Assembly (NCBI GenBank): GCA_026997055.1
Contig: JALWJU010000215.1
Coordinates: forward strand, 1 to 5,444
Reading direction: 5' to 3'
Length of the DNA: 5,444 bases
From: Paracoccaceae bacterium
Lineage (GTDB): Bacteria > Pseudomonadota > Alphaproteobacteria > Rhodobacterales > Rhodobacteraceae
The position numbers were made by a program, and so were the translations under genes. The notes under the pieces are model-generated. The model saw nothing but the letters and a program-made list of their open reading frames with translations, was not told the origin of the DNA and made no database searches. Shown here one piece after another: positions 4,936-5,444 of this stretch; position 1 is the first letter of the stretch; each line of letters opens with the position of its first letter.

Positions 4936-5444
4936 CGGACGATCTCCCCATTGAGAAAGGCCCGGGCCTCTCCGGTCCGGGGCGCCTCGAAAAACCGCCC
5001 TGCGGGGCCGGATTCGTGGATCTTCCCGTGGATGACGAACAGGACCTCGTCGGCAAGCCGCCGGGCCTGGCCGAGGTCATGGGTGGTCATGACGATGCGC
5101 GTGCCCTCCCGCCGGGCCGCCTGCAGGATCTCCTCGATCGCATGGGTCGCGGCGCCGTCGAGATTGGCACAGGGCTCGTCCAGCAGCAGGAGTTCCGGCT
5201 CGCGCACCAGCGCGCGCGCCAGTGCCAGCTTCTGGCGCTCGCCGCCCGAAAGGCCGCGCGCCGGGTGGTCGCCCAGCGCGGCGAGACCCACCCGCTCGAG
5301 CCAGTGCGCCGCCCGGGCGCGTGCCGCCGTCCTGCCCAGGCCATGCAGGCGCAGGGGATAGGCGAGATTTTCCAGCACCGAGCGGCGCAGCATTACCGGG
5401 GTCTGGAAGACGAAGCCCTGGCGCGTCCGCAGCCCCTCCGGCGC
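4932..5444 (-). CDS. tupC: Tungstate-type ABC transporter ATP-binding protein (TupC-like), 5' end outside window
   Basis: The last 170 residues of an ABC ATPase are visible; the frame is open to the window edge. Counting from the edge, there is a Q-loop in FVFQTPVML (11-19, Gln14), the signature LSGGERQKLALARAL (65-79), Walker B ELLLLDEP (84-91) with catalytic Glu90, a D-loop (ANLD, 93-96) and the H-loop His122 in TTHDLGQA. It ends in AFLNGEIV, as is usual for TupC-type and related oxyanion ATPases. Walker A and the start lie beyond 5444. The protein would sit on the cytoplasmic face and power uptake of the oxyanion delivered by TupA. The assignment to tungstate comes mainly from the overlapping tupA. 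The permease (tupB) is not in the window and would be expected just upstream, at coordinates above 5444. GC content and codon use look like those of the neighbours. Confidence 0.9.
   Translation of the reverse strand, partial: APEGLRTRQGFVFQTPVMLRRSVLENLAYPLRLHGLGRTAARARAAHWLERVGLAALGDHPARGLSGGERQKLALARALVREPELLLLDEPCANLDGAATHAIEEILQAARREGTRIVMTTHDLGQARRLADEVLFVIHGKIHESGPAGRFFEAPRTGEARAFLNGEIVR

Noticed and set aside
4087..5361. Rightward open frame (about 424 codons) opposite tupA and tupC.
   Set aside because: It is antisense to two genes with clear family motifs and a tight operon overlap; the composition is typical of a GC-driven shadow frame.

Overview
This 5.4 kb window is ordinary high-GC chromosome. 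It most likely comes from an alphaproteobacterium of the Rhodobacteraceae (Rhodobacter/Paracoccus/Roseobacter relatives). The lineage call is inference from memory of protein families. It rests on the Rhodobacteraceae style of the prephenate dehydratase, a membrane-anchored CycM/cytochrome cy-type protein with an uncleaved N-terminal anchor, and the strong G/C bias throughout. No mobile element, CRISPR array, tRNA, rRNA or phage gene is visible.

Layout, left to right. The last ~53 codons of an HrpB-type ATP-dependent helicase run rightward to 164. A short GC-rich convergent spacer with inverted repeats follows (165-254). A monofunctional prephenate dehydratase (pheA) runs leftward, from 1088 or 1094 down to 255. 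A 114-bp divergent spacer separates it from a rightward membrane-anchored c-type cytochrome (1209-2345), which ends at a clear Rho-independent terminator (2373-2397). Next is a rightward two-domain threonylcarbamoyl-AMP synthase (2488-3429, TsaC/Sua5). A 58-bp convergent spacer with a hairpin separates it from three leftward genes. In transcription order these are a tungstate-type ABC ATPase (tupC, cut by the right edge), its periplasmic binding protein (tupA, overlapping tupC by GTGA) and, after a 68-bp gap, a YqgE/AlgH (UPF0301) protein.

The genes do not form one pathway. They cover RNA helicase activity, phenylalanine synthesis, respiratory electron transfer, tRNA t6A modification, tungstate uptake and a conserved protein of unclear role. 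The only certain functional unit is tupC-tupA.

The feature most worth a second look is the cytochrome. It carries two full heme-c domains that are about 62% identical to each other (58 of 94 positions in a gapless hand alignment). They sit behind a single membrane anchor and are joined by a ~100-residue Ala/Glu/Pro linker containing a small in-frame 24-bp repeat. The described CycM/cytochrome cy proteins have one heme domain. I do not see a previously undescribed multi-gene system here.
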